In this document: positions 29,737 to 38,024 of the stretch, piece by piece | Numbering within the stretch: the stretch's first letter is position 1 | Layout: every line of letters begins with the position of its first letter | Source: Rhodanobacter sp. DHG33 | GTDB taxonomy: Bacteria; Pseudomonadota; Gammaproteobacteria; Xanthomonadales; Rhodanobacteraceae | Reading direction: 5' to 3' | Length of the DNA stretch: 64,000 bases | NCBI RefSeq assembly: GCF_014843005.1 | Contig: NZ_JACYXM010000006.1 | Coordinates: 310,001 to 374,000 of the forward strand | Program-made: the position numbers and the translations under genes | The notes under the pieces: model-generated | Told to the model about the DNA's origin: nothing | Database searches by the model: none | What the model saw: the letters and a program-made list of their open reading frames with translations, nothing else

Positions 29737-30147
29737 TCAAGCGGACGGTGGCCCGCGCGAGCGTCGTTCGAGCAGGGTGGACAGTGGAGCGTCGCGCTGC
29801 GTATCGCGGACGGCAAACGGCGCGGCAGGCAGCGGAAGGATGGTGAGTACCAGCCCGGTCGCCAGGGCCGGGGAGTGGCACATCAGGGTGCAATACCCGC
29901 AAGGATCGGGAGCCTGCGGGGCATCCGGCGACTGGCCGCCGTGATGCATGGCGGCGTGCATGGGGCAGTCCATGTCCATGCTGGCGCTGGCCGTCGTGGC
30001 GAAGGCCAGCGTTCGCGAAACCGTCGGCGCGAACAGGATCAAGCCGATCGCCAGAAAGGCCAGCCAGGTCGCGATGCTGCGGTGGGCGCGCTTGCGGAAC
30101 AACATGTACCCGACAAAATCCGGATCTGAGGCGCGAAATGGTGTCAT
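29737..30147 (-). CDS. DUF2946 domain-containing protein
   Basis: 136 residues with one N-terminal membrane helix ('ATWLAFLAIGLILFAPTV'), a Met/His-rich segment ('SMDMDCPMHAAMHHG') and 'DPCGYCTLMCHSPAL', which is the C-x-x-C-x-x-x-C region of DUF2946. The Met, His and Cys clusters could bind copper. It lies 99 bases upstream of the TonB receptor in the same direction and probably belongs to its operon. A second in-frame ATG at 30105 gives a shorter version starting 'MLFRKRAHRS' and could be the real start. Confidence 0.8.
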   Translation of the reverse strand: MTPFRASDPDFVGYMLFRKRAHRSIATWLAFLAIGLILFAPTVSRTLAFATTASASMDMDCPMHAAMHHGGQSPDAPQAPDPCGYCTLMCHSPALATGLVLTILPLPAAPFAVRDTQRDAPLSTLLERRSRGPPSA

Positions 30148-30437
30148 GCCGCCACGGCGGCATCCAGCCGCGCGAATGCGGCAAAGCGTCGCTGGACGAT
30201 GTCGGAGGATGCGGGGCCAGCGCGTGAACACACGCTTCGATCCGCGCTTGAAAGCGCTTGGTGGCAGCGCGACCCGATGATTTGCGCAGGCGGCATCATC
30301 GCCGCACATGCCTCGGTGCTCGAGGGTACGGAATGCTTTTCGCGATCTTTTCCGCCCCAGGCCGGCCATCACCACCCGGATGGATTTCCACAGACGATGG
30401 TGAAGCCGCCAACAGACGGCTTCACCATGCGCGCGCT
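30148..30437. other. intergenic region with a 12-bp hairpin
   Basis: This 290-base gap separates the phaB stop from the DUF2946 start on the minus strand. A perfect 12-base stem (30397-30408 ATGGTGAAGCCG against 30417-30428, loop of eight) ends ten bases before the phaB stop and probably terminates phaB, although no T-run follows. The rest holds no convincing gene; it should include the DUF2946-receptor promoter. Confidence 0.55.
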
Positions 30438-31178
30438 TTACCAGCCCATGTAATGGCCGCCGTTGATCGCCAGGTTCGCGCCAGTGATCCAGGCCGCCTC
30501 CTCGCCAGTGAAGAAGGCCACGGCGTGGGCGATTTCGTCGGGTCGGCCGAGGCGGCCCACCGGGATCTGCGCCACGATCTTGGCGCGCACGTCTTCGGGC
30601 ACCGCCATCACCATGTCGGTGCCCACGTAGCCCGGCGAGACGGTGTTGACGGTGATGCCGAACTTGGCGTTTTCCTGCGCCAGCGAGATGGTGAAGCCGT
30701 GCATGCCGGCCTTGGCGGCGGCGTAGTTGGCCTGGCCGTACTGGCCCTTCTGGCCGTTGATGGAGCTGATCTGCACGATGCGGCCCCATTTGCGGTCGCG
30801 CATGCTTTCGATCACCGGGCGGGTGACGTTGAAGCAGGCGTTGAGGTTGGTGTTCAGCACCTCCGTCCACTGCTGGTAGCTCATCTTGTGGAAGGTGGTG
30901 TCGCGGGTGATGCCGGCGTTGTTGACCAGGATGTCCACCGGGCCGCACTTGCTGGCGATCTCCTGCACCATCGTTTCGCACGAATGGGGTTCGGAGACAT
31001 CGCCGGACACCATGCACACCTCGATACCTTCATCGGCCATGGCCTTGCGCCAGGCTTCGGCTTTTTCCGGGTTGCGGTAGTTGGTGGCGACCCGGTGTCC
31101 CTGCCGGGCGAGGTAGCGCACGATGGCGCTGCCGATGCCACCCGTACCGCCCGTAACCAAAGCCGTGCGCTGCGTCAT
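30438..31178 (-). CDS. phaB: acetoacetyl-CoA reductase
   Basis: 246-residue short-chain dehydrogenase, the exact length of PhaB enzymes. It reduces acetoacetyl-CoA to (R)-3-hydroxybutyryl-CoA with NADPH, the monomer supply step for PHB. The coenzyme motif 'LVTGGTGGIGSAIVRYLARQ', 'LVNNAGITRDTTFHKM', and the catalytic Ser-Tyr-Lys 'SSINGQKGQYGQANYAAAKAG' (cited in two parts by position) are intact, and the terminal 'INGGHYMGW' is typical. The AAGGAG upstream of ATG 31178 fixes the start, not the earlier frame start at 31211. No phaA or phaC is adjacent. Confidence 0.9.
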   Translation of the reverse strand: MTQRTALVTGGTGGIGSAIVRYLARQGHRVATNYRNPEKAEAWRKAMADEGIEVCMVSGDVSEPHSCETMVQEIASKCGPVDILVNNAGITRDTTFHKMSYQQWTEVLNTNLNACFNVTRPVIESMRDRKWGRIVQISSINGQKGQYGQANYAAAKAGMHGFTISLAQENAKFGITVNTVSPGYVGTDMVMAVPEDVRAKIVAQIPVGRLGRPDEIAHAVAFFTGEEAAWITGANLAINGGHYMGW

Positions 31179-31260
31179 GTCGAATCTCCTTGGAATGGAT
31201 GGCGGGCGCATGGCGCGACGATCAGCGACCGGCGTCGGCCCACAGAAGATTTATAACCAC

Positions 31261-32124
31261 TCAGATGACAAAGCAACCGCTGCGTTGCGGTATGCGCTCA
31301 GGATCGAAGCGCAGTAGCGCGCCCGCCAGCATTTCCTGCGCGTCGCCGGCGTCCGCGGGCGACGGCTGGCCGAGAAAATCCAGGGCATGGCGCAACGCCG
31401 GCAGCGGGTCGGCGGGATCGACCGGCAGCGCCTGCGTCGACTTGGACAGCTTGCGACCCTGCGCATCCAGCGCCAGCGGCAGGTGCCGGTAGCGCGGCCT
31501 GGGCAAGTCCAGCAGATGCTGCAGATAGATCTGCCGCGGCGTGGAATCGAGCAGGTCGCAGCCGCGCACCACCTCGGTGATGCCCTGGTGGGCGTCGTCC
31601 ACCACGCAGGCGAGCTGGTAGGAATACAGGCCTTCGACACGGCGTATCACGAAGTCGCCCGCGGTTTCGCGCAGGTTCTGCCGCTGCGGTCCCTGCAGGG
31701 CGTCGTCGAAGGCGATTTCGATATCCGGCGTGCGCAGCCGCCATGCGGGCTCGCGGTTCGGATCGGGCTGGCTCGCGCAGCGGCCGTCGCGGTGCGGCCC
31801 GAGGGCGGCCAGTTCGCTGCGGCTGCACCAGCAGGGAAAGACCGCATCGAGTTCGAGAAGCCGGGCTAACGCCGCGTCATAGGCGGTGCCGCGTTGCGAC
31901 TGGTGCAGCGCCGGCTCGTCCGCGGCCAGCCCGAACGCCGGCAGCGCGGCGAGGATGGCGGCGGCCGAGCCGGGCACCTCGCGTGGTGGGTCGATGTCCT
32001 CCATGCGCAGCAGCCAGCGGCCGCCGGCATGCCGCGCGCACAGCCAGCTGCCGACGGCTGCGACCAGCGAGCCGAAGTGCAGCAGGCCGGTGGGCGAGGG
32101 GGCATAGCGTCCGCGGTAATCCAT
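31261..32124 (-). CDS. gluQ: glutamyl-Q tRNA(Asp) synthetase GluQRS
   Basis: 287 residues, a truncated relative of the GluRS catalytic core that attaches glutamate to queuosine-34 of tRNA-Asp. The HIGH-like motif is 'YAPSPTGLLHFGSLV'; the KMSKS-like motif is 'GRKLSKSTQALPV'. The short zinc-binding segment reads 'CWCSR...RDGRC'; compared with E. coli, where a Tyr takes part before D-G-x-C, this protein has Arg at that place. Queuosine would be supplied through tgt elsewhere in the window. No tRNA-binding anticodon domain follows, as expected. Confidence 0.9.
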   Translation of the reverse strand: MDYRGRYAPSPTGLLHFGSLVAAVGSWLCARHAGGRWLLRMEDIDPPREVPGSAAAILAALPAFGLAADEPALHQSQRGTAYDAALARLLELDAVFPCWCSRSELAALGPHRDGRCASQPDPNREPAWRLRTPDIEIAFDDALQGPQRQNLRETAGDFVIRRVEGLYSYQLACVVDDAHQGITEVVRGCDLLDSTPRQIYLQHLLDLPRPRYRHLPLALDAQGRKLSKSTQALPVDPADPLPALRHALDFLGQPSPADAGDAQEMLAGALLRFDPERIPQRSGCFVI

Positions 32125-32174
32125 CCGCGGCAGTCTGCCTGCCCGGAAGCCGGCTGGCGAGAGCCGGCCGTCGG

Positions 32175-32696
32175 TCAGTCGTGCTGGTAGAGCGGGTAGA
32201 GGCTGGACTCCTCGCGCCCGATGCGCTGCGCCAGCAGCTCGCCGACCGCTGCGTAATCTTTGGCGAATTCCTCGTGCGATGACGCGTCGAGGGTGCCGGG
32301 TCCCTGGTACTTCTTGACGAAGTTCACCGCGCCGCGGGCGATGGTGTTCATCTCGCGGCGGAAGTCGCGCATCAGCTCCGCATTGTGCGCGTCTTCGCGA
32401 AGGCTCTGTTCGAGGTAGGTGTAGAAGCGCACGTTCTCGGTGAGGATGTGCGCCTCGAGCCGGGTCTTGAAGTTGACCAGCTCGCCGCGGATCTCGTCGT
32501 GGTGCCCATCCTGCAGCAGGTTGCCGATACGCTGGTACAGCGTCACCAGTTCGCCGTGGTCGCGCTTGAGCGAGTCGACCAGATTCGGGTCGTAATGGAT
32601 GGTGCGGTGAGCCGGTTCATCGGCGTGCGGTGCGGCGCGGACGCTATCGTCCGCCGCGCTGCTCTTTTGCTTGAACAGCTTGCCAAATATGCCCAT
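32175..32696 (-). CDS. hemerythrin domain-containing protein
   Basis: 173 residues. A basic N-terminus 'MGIFGKLFKQKSS' precedes a four-helix hemerythrin-like domain with ligand candidates His in 'LKRDHGELVTLYQRI', His in 'RLEAHILTENVRFY', and Glu/His near the end in 'RIGREESSLYPLYQHD'. Such proteins carry a di-iron centre and are used for oxygen or NO sensing, or in iron-sulfur repair. The N-terminal lysine-rich segment could associate with the membrane. GGGGGA before ATG 32696 supports the start. It is divergent from htpX. Confidence 0.85.
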   Translation of the reverse strand: MGIFGKLFKQKSSAADDSVRAAPHADEPAHRTIHYDPNLVDSLKRDHGELVTLYQRIGNLLQDGHHDEIRGELVNFKTRLEAHILTENVRFYTYLEQSLREDAHNAELMRDFRREMNTIARGAVNFVKKYQGPGTLDASSHEEFAKDYAAVGELLAQRIGREESSLYPLYQHD

Positions 32697-33003
32697 GTTG
32701 TCCCCCTGAGTGTGACCGAACCAGCCACATGCTGGGCTACTCTACGGGAAAGCCGCGGGCTGGCGTTGCGCAGTCAGTGCGCGTTTTCGGCAATTGCGGA
32801 AGATGGCGCATGCGCCACGAAAACTTTCGATGCGGCACCCGTGCGGCCACGCAAATTTCCGGCCCGGATCGCAAGCATTTGATGGGTTCCGACGGTGCCG
32901 GAACGGTGGTGCGAAGCCTGGTCCAACGCTTGAAACCCGCTGCCGGCGCCCCCACCACCATCGCGACTGCCCACTTTTTCACGTGACTGCCAAAGAGACA
33001 GCC
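32697..33003. other. divergent hemerythrin-htpX control region
   Basis: This 307-base gap carries the promoters of both genes. It has no ORF worth calling. The only recognisable element is the sigma-32-like promoter near 32929-32957. The rest shows no strong repeat. Confidence 0.5.
32929..32957 (+). promoter_or_regulatory. possible sigma-32 (heat-shock) promoter of htpX
   Basis: CTTGAAA at 32929-32935 is followed after 14 bases by CCCCACCA at 32950-32957. This fits the heat-shock pattern CTTGAAA-N11-16-CCCCATnT except at the last bases. Transcription would begin near 32965, about 40 bases before htpX. htpX is a known heat-shock gene in other gammaproteobacteria. Confidence 0.4.
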
Positions 33004-33894
33004 ATGCGCCGTATCGCACTATTTCTTGCTACCAATATCGCGGTCCTCTTTCTGCTGAGCATCGTCTGCCACCTGCTCGGTGTGGATCGGATGCAGGCCG
33101 CCCAGGGTTTCGGCGGCAGCACCGGCTTGCTGATCTATGCCGCCGTGTTCGGCATGGGCGGCGCCTTCATCTCGCTGGCCATGTCCAAATGGATGGCCAA
33201 GATGAGCACCGGCGCAAGGGTGATCGAACAGCCGGCCAACGAGACCGAACGCTGGCTGGTGGACACCGTGCGCCATCACGCGCAGAACGCCGGCATCGGC
33301 ATGCCCGAGGTGGCGGTCTACGACGCGCCGGAAATGAACGCCTTCGCCACCGGCATGACGAAGAACAGCGCCATGGTGGCGGTGAGCACCGGCCTGCTGC
33401 AGCAGATGGATCGCGAGCAGGTTGCCGCGGTGCTCGGCCACGAAGTCGGTCACGTCGCCAACGGCGACATGGTAACCATGACCCTGATCCAGGGCGTGCT
33501 GAACACCTTGGTGATCCTCGCCGCGCGCGTGGTGGGCCGGCTGGTGGACAGCTGGCTGTCCGGCGGTCGCGACGACAACCGCGGCGGCGGCATCGGCTAT
33601 TTCGTCACCGTGATGGTGCTGCAGCTGGTGTTCGGCCTGTTCGCCTCGATGATCGTGATGGCCTTCTCGCGCTGGCGCGAATTCCACGCCGATGCGGCCG
33701 GTGCGAAGCTGGCCGGGCGTGGCTCGATGATCTCCGCGCTGCAGCGCCTCAAGGGCGATCACGGCGAGAACACCCTGCCCAAGACGCTGGCCGCGTTCGG
33801 CATCTCCGGCCCGCTGGCGCAGGGTTTCCAGCGCCTGTTCATGAGCCATCCGCCGCTGGACGAGCGCATCGCGGCGCTGCAGAACGCTGCTTAA
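33004..33894 (+). CDS. htpX: membrane zinc metalloprotease HtpX
   Basis: 296 residues, M48B family. Two N-terminal helices ('[19 protein letters not shown]' and '[20 protein letters not shown]') precede the catalytic motif '[14 protein letters not shown]' (H-E-x-x-H), followed by two more helices and the third ligand Glu in '[16 protein letters not shown]'. It degrades misfolded inner-membrane proteins. The long upstream open frame to 32794 is not used: the conserved membrane anchor begins at ATG 33004 and a heat-shock-like promoter lies inside that upstream frame. Confidence 0.92.
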   Translation: MRRIALFLATNIAVLFLLSIVCHLLGVDRMQAAQGFGGSTGLLIYAAVFGMGGAFISLAMSKWMAKMSTGARVIEQPANETERWLVDTVRHHAQNAGIGMPEVAVYDAPEMNAFATGMTKNSAMVAVSTGLLQQMDREQVAAVLGHEVGHVANGDMVTMTLIQGVLNTLVILAARVVGRLVDSWLSGGRDDNRGGGIGYFVTVMVLQLVFGLFASMIVMAFSRWREFHADAAGAKLAGRGSMISALQRLKGDHGENTLPKTLAAFGISGPLAQGFQRLFMSHPPLDERIAALQNAA

Positions 33895-33926
33895 CTAGTG
33901 CGCTCCTCCCTGAGCGCAAAGAACAA

Positions 33927-33950
33927 ACCGGCATCCATGCCGGACTTTTC
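33927..33950 (+). terminator. terminator between htpX and htpG
   Basis: CCGGCAT (33928-33934) pairs with ATGCCGG (33937-33943) with a two-base loop region, followed by ACTTTTC. It lies 16 bases before htpG, so htpG would either need its own promoter or read-through. Confidence 0.5.
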
Positions 33951-33965
33951 GAGAAGCCAAATCAC

Positions 33966-35840
33966 ATGAATGCACCCGCCACCGAAACCCGCAAATTCGA
34001 AGCCGAAGTCGCCCAGGTGCTGCACCTGGTCACCCATTCGCTGTACTCGCACAAGGAGATTTTCCTGCGCGAGCTGATCTCCAACGCTTCGGACGCCTGC
34101 GACAAGCTGCGCTTCGAGTCGCTGGGCAAGCCCGAGCTGCTGGGCGGCGACGGCGAGCTGCACATCGACGTGAGCTGGGACGAGGCCGCGCGCACCATCA
34201 CCGTGCGCGACAACGGCATCGGCATGACGCGCGACGAAGTGGTGGCGAACATCGGCACCATTGCCAGCTCGGGTACGCGCCGTTTCCTCGAGGCGATGAG
34301 CGGCGAGCAGAAGGCCGACGCGCGGCTGATCGGCCAGTTCGGCGTGGGCTTCTATTCCGCCTTCGTGGTGGCCGACAAGGTCACCGTGCTCACCCGCCGC
34401 GCCGATGCGCCCGCGGGCGAGGGCGTGAAATGGGAGAGCGACGGCAAGGGCGAGTACGTGCTGGAGCAGGTCGAGCAGACCGAACGCGGCACGGCGGTGA
34501 TCCTGCACCTCAAGGCCGACGAGGACGAGTTCCTCAAGGCTTGGCAGCTGAAGTCGCTGATCCGCAAGTACTCCGACCACGTGGCTTTCCCGATCCGCAT
34601 GCCGAAGGAAGAAGACGGCAAGCCCACGGGCGAGTGGGAAACCGTCAACGACGCTTCCGCGCTGTGGGCCAAGCCGAAATCGGAGATCAGCGACGCGGAT
34701 TACATCGGCTTCTACAAGTCGTTGGGCCACGACTTCAACGATCCGCTGGCCTGGACGCACAACCGCGTCGAGGGTAGCCAGAGCTTCACCACGCTGCTGT
34801 ACATCCCCGAGCAGCCGCCGTTCGACCTGATGATGGGCGGGCGCGACGAGCGCAAGGGACTCAAGCTCTACATCAAGCGCGTCTTCATCATGGATGCGGC
34901 CGAGGAGCTGCTGCCGAACTATCTGCGCTTCGTGCGCGGCGTGGTGGACGCCGACGACCTGCCGCTCAACGTCAGCCGCGAAATCCTGCAGCACAACCGC
35001 CAGCTGGAGCGCATCAAGGCTGCCTGTGTGAAGCGCGTGCTGGACCTGATCGAGAAGCTGGCCAAGGACGAGCCGGAGAAGTTCGCCACCTTCTGCAAGG
35101 CCTTCGGCAACACGCTGAAGGAAGGCATCAGCGAGGATGCCAGCAATCGCGAGCGCATCGCCAAGCTCCTGCGCTTCGCCTCTACCAAGGGCGACGGCGC
35201 AAAGCAGACGGTATCGCTGGACGACTACGTCGGCCGCATGGCGGTGGGCCAGGACGCGATCTGGTACATCACCGCCGACAGCTATGCCGCCGCCGCGGGC
35301 AGTCCGCAGCTCGAGGCCTTTCGCGCCAAGGGCATCGAAGTGCTGTTGATGTTCGACCGCATCGACGAATGGATGGTCGGCTACCTCGGCGAATACGAAG
35401 GCAAGAAGCTGCGCAACGTGGCCAAGGGCGAGCTGCCGCTGGACGAGGCCGACAAGCAGAAGCAGGAAGAGGCCACCAAGCAGGCCGAGCCGCTGCTCAA
35501 GAAGCTCAAGGAACTGCTGGGCGATCGCGTGGGCGACGTGAAGGTTTCCGCGCGCCTCACCGATTCGCCGTCCTGCCTTGCGCTCAGCGACTACGAAATG
35601 GCGCCGCACCTCGCGCGTCTGCTGCGCGAAGCCGGCCAGGAGTTGCCGGAGAGCAAGCCTACGCTGGAGATCAATCCGCAGCACACGTTGCTCAAGCGCG
35701 TCGAAGCCGAGTCGGACGCGACGAAGGCGAAGGACCTGGCCACCCTGCTGCTGGAGCAGGCCGAGATCGCCGCGGGCGCGCAGCTGGCCGATCCGGCGGC
35801 TTTCGTGCAGCGCATGAACCGGGTGCTGCTGGACGCCTGA
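33966..35840 (+). CDS. htpG: molecular chaperone HtpG (Hsp90)
   Basis: 624 residues, normal for bacterial Hsp90. The N-terminal GHKL ATPase domain has 'LISNASDACDKLRFE' (catalytic Glu and Asn), 'DNGIGMTRDEV', and 'LIGQFGVGFYSAFVVADKV'. The middle domain holds 'LNVSREILQHNRQLERIK' with the catalytic Arg. The C-terminal dimerisation domain follows, ending 'QRMNRVLLDA', and lacks the MEEVD of eukaryotes. The open frame extends upstream, but ATG 33966 gives the conserved start. An intrinsic terminator follows 20 bases after the stop. Confidence 0.95.
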   Translation: MNAPATETRKFEAEVAQVLHLVTHSLYSHKEIFLRELISNASDACDKLRFESLGKPELLGGDGELHIDVSWDEAARTITVRDNGIGMTRDEVVANIGTIASSGTRRFLEAMSGEQKADARLIGQFGVGFYSAFVVADKVTVLTRRADAPAGEGVKWESDGKGEYVLEQVEQTERGTAVILHLKADEDEFLKAWQLKSLIRKYSDHVAFPIRMPKEEDGKPTGEWETVNDASALWAKPKSEISDADYIGFYKSLGHDFNDPLAWTHNRVEGSQSFTTLLYIPEQPPFDLMMGGRDERKGLKLYIKRVFIMDAAEELLPNYLRFVRGVVDADDLPLNVSREILQHNRQLERIKAACVKRVLDLIEKLAKDEPEKFATFCKAFGNTLKEGISEDASNRERIAKLLRFASTKGDGAKQTVSLDDYVGRMAVGQDAIWYITADSYAAAAGSPQLEAFRAKGIEVLLMFDRIDEWMVGYLGEYEGKKLRNVAKGELPLDEADKQKQEEATKQAEPLLKKLKELLGDRVGDVKVSARLTDSPSCLALSDYEMAPHLARLLREAGQELPESKPTLEINPQHTLLKRVEAESDATKAKDLATLLLEQAEIAAGAQLADPAAFVQRMNRVLLDA

Positions 35841-35861
35841 GCGCGTGGACTTCCGCGCAAC

Positions 35862-35891
35862 AAAAAGCCCGTCGCGAGCGACGGGCTTTTT
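35862..35891 (+). terminator. rho-independent terminator after htpG
   Basis: AAAAAGCCCGTCG (35862-35874) pairs with CGACGGGCTTTTT (35879-35891) around a four-base loop. Being A-rich on one side and T-rich on the other, it works in both directions and also serves the convergent gene at 35961. Confidence 0.92.
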
Positions 35892-35960
35892 GTTGCGATC
35901 ATCGCCGTCTTGGCAGGAGTCAGAAGTCGCTGCGTGCGTTTCCTGCCTGTCTGCGCGGAT

Positions 35961-36560
35961 TCACCGTGTATGGCTGGGCTGCGACGAAGAAGGCGAGGTA
36001 TTCGAAGTATTCGGGCTGTTGAAGGTAGTGTTCTGGACCGGCGGCTTGGCAGTCGTGGCTGGCGAAGACCGGTTGGTGCTCCGGTAGTTCGGCGGGAAGT
36101 CGCCGCGATAATGGTCCATGTGCATGAAGCGCCTGCCGCTCGGGAAGAAGTCGCGACTGGCCAGCGCGAGGCGATCGCCGTCGAGGTGCACCCAGTACCA
36201 GTTGCCCGGCGGCACGGGGTTGGTCGAGACGTAGGCGAAGTGGGCATTGTAATTGCCCGCGCCGTTCGGCTCGGCCTGGAGGGCCACGTTCATCACGAAC
36301 TGGCTCGGTATCGGCTTGCCGTTCTTGTCGGTGGCAGGCGCGTGGATCATCTCGTCCAGGTTGGTGTTCAACAGGCGGCTCATCTTCGGCGGAAGCGAAT
36401 AGGCCGGCGAGACTTCGGTGACCTTGCCATCGGCATTCACCTGCACCAGTACCGGCTCCACCCGATGCGGAAACGGGTTGAGCGTCATCAGGTCGTTGGC
36501 GATGGCGCCCGTATTGACCAGCAGGGCGACGGCTACGGCGGAAAACAGCTGCATCCTCAT
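35961..36560 (-). CDS. hypothetical exported protein
   Basis: 199 residues with a signal peptide ('MRMQLFSAVAVALLVNTGAIA') and a mature domain of beta strands ('VEPVLVQVNADGKVTEVSPAY', 'NYNAHFAYVSTNPVPPGNWYWVHLDG'; both cited in part for orientation). The last 35 residues are a low-complexity Ser/Thr/Asn/Pro tail. GGAG five bases before ATG 36560 supports the start. I recognise no family. The mature part reads like a small energy-transducer-type or substrate-binding beta domain, but this is only a guess. It is convergent with htpG. Confidence 0.65.
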   Translation of the reverse strand: MRMQLFSAVAVALLVNTGAIANDLMTLNPFPHRVEPVLVQVNADGKVTEVSPAYSLPPKMSRLLNTNLDEMIHAPATDKNGKPIPSQFVMNVALQAEPNGAGNYNAHFAYVSTNPVPPGNWYWVHLDGDRLALASRDFFPSGRRFMHMDHYRGDFPPNYRSTNRSSPATTAKPPVQNTTFNSPNTSNTSPSSSQPSHTR

Positions 36561-36666
36561 GTCAGTCTCCTTGTGACAGTGGATAAGGCCTATTTACGCC
36601 GCTCCATCGACCGGGTCAATCGGCGGAATGTGATGGGCGCCGCGGCCATCGGCCGGGCACTTTCTT

Positions 36667-36996
36667 TCATTCCGCGGGGGTTTTCCTGCGCCGCGGCTTC
36701 TTCTCCGAAGCTACCAGCAATTGCTGCAGGTAGGCGATGCCTTCTTCCTCCGGGAAAAAGGCCACCACGTCGGCCACGCTGAGCTGGTAGCGCTCACGCA
36801 GTACGAGGAATTCCTCGCGGGCGCGGGCGACGCGCGCCGCTTCGGCAGCCTTTTTGCCTAGGGGTTTGGCCTTCGGTTCGGGCCTGGCCTCGGGTTCCGG
36901 TTCGGGCTTCGGCGCAGGCTCCGGCTCGGGCCTGCCTTGGTCGAGGGCGGCAAGTTCGGCCTGAAACTGGCGGAAGTCGTAAGGCTTGGAATTCAT
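36667..36996 (-). CDS. hypothetical protein with Pro-Glu-Lys repeat linker
   Basis: 109 residues. Residues 1-20 look folded ('YDFRQFQAELAALDQGR'), followed by a proline/glutamate/lysine repeat (P-E-P-x-P-K-P-E style, about 22-47), then a lysine/alanine-rich helix and a C-terminal helix-turn region 'YQLSVADVVAFFPEEEGIA', ending in a basic tail 'KKPRRRKTPAE'. The alternating charged tails hint at a nucleic-acid-associated protein. Family unknown. Confidence 0.55.
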   Translation of the reverse strand: MNSKPYDFRQFQAELAALDQGRPEPEPAPKPEPEPEARPEPKAKPLGKKAAEAARVARAREEFLVLRERYQLSVADVVAFFPEEEGIAYLQQLLVASEKKPRRRKTPAE

Positions 36997-37118
36997 GGTG
37001 CAGGCATAGTGGAGCGGGGATGGGCCATTTTCGCATGCCGGCGGGTTGCGCGACGGTCTTTCGACGGCTGGCGGGATCGCGTCTAATGCGGCGCTGGTTC
37101 CCGCGAAGCGGCTGATCG

Positions 37119-38024
37119 ATGAGTGCCTTGCTGCTGCTGTTCGTCTGTTTGGCCCTGGGCGCGGCGGTGCGCCGCTTTGCGCAACCGCCGGCGGGCATCG
37201 TGCATGGCTTGAACTGGTGGGTGCTCAACATCGCGCTGCCGGCGCTGGTGCTGGAGCTGATCCCGGAGGTGAAGCCCGATCCGCGGCTGTGGTTTCCGGT
37301 GGCGGCGATCTGGCTCACCTTCTTCGGGGCTTGGCTGCTGTTTGCCTGGCTGGGGCGCCGGCTGGGCTGGTCGCGCGGGCGCATCGGCGCGCTGGTGCTG
37401 GTATGCGGGTTCGCCAATACCTCGTTCATGGGCTACCCGATGCTGCAGGCGCTGCACGGGCAGGCGGGCCTGGCGCTGGCCGTGGTGGCCGACCAGCTCG
37501 GCTGTTTTCCGCTGCTGGCTTCGGCCGGCGTGCTGGTGGCCGGCGTATACGCGGGGCGTACTGCCGATCCGTGGCAGATCGCGCGCCGGATCCTCACCTT
37601 TCCCGCCTTCCTTGCCCTGCTGGCGGGTGTGGCGGTCGGCATGCTCGGGGGCTGGCCAGCGGCGCTCGCGGGTGTGCTCCATTCGCTTGGCGGCACGCTG
37701 ACGCCGCTGGCGCTGTTCTCCGTGGGCCTGCAGTTTCGCCTGCAGGGCATCCGCCACCAGTCCGGCCCGGTGGCCTTCGGGCTCGGCTGGAAACTGCTGC
37801 TGGCGCCGGCGCTGTGCTGGCTGCTGGGCGTAGCGACCGGCACGGGTGGCCTGGTATTGACCGTGGGCGTATTGCAGGCCGCGATGGCGCCCATGGTTTC
37901 CGCGGCCATCATCGCGGACGAGCACGCGCTGGATCCGGAGTTGGCGAATACCCTGCTGGGCGTCGGTATCGTGCTGTCGCTGCTGACGGTGCCGCTGCTG
38001 AATTTGTGGTTGCCGGCGGGTTAG
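37119..38024 (+). CDS. AEC (auxin efflux carrier-like) family permease
   Basis: 301 residues with about ten hydrophobic helices. The segment 'CGFANTSFMGYPMLQALHG' (N-T-x-F-x-G-x-P) is the conserved AEC motif, and the C-terminal repeat contains 'LQAAMAPMVSAAIIADEHAL'. Bacterial members of this family move carboxylates or malonate; substrate here is unknown. It is convergent with the TRIC-like gene, stops overlapping by four bases. Confidence 0.85.
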   Translation: MSALLLLFVCLALGAAVRRFAQPPAGIVHGLNWWVLNIALPALVLELIPEVKPDPRLWFPVAAIWLTFFGAWLLFAWLGRRLGWSRGRIGALVLVCGFANTSFMGYPMLQALHGQAGLALAVVADQLGCFPLLASAGVLVAGVYAGRTADPWQIARRILTFPAFLALLAGVAVGMLGGWPAALAGVLHSLGGTLTPLALFSVGLQFRLQGIRHQSGPVAFGLGWKLLLAPALCWLLGVATGTGGLVLTVGVLQAAMAPMVSAAIIADEHALDPELANTLLGVGIVLSLLTVPLLNLWLPAG

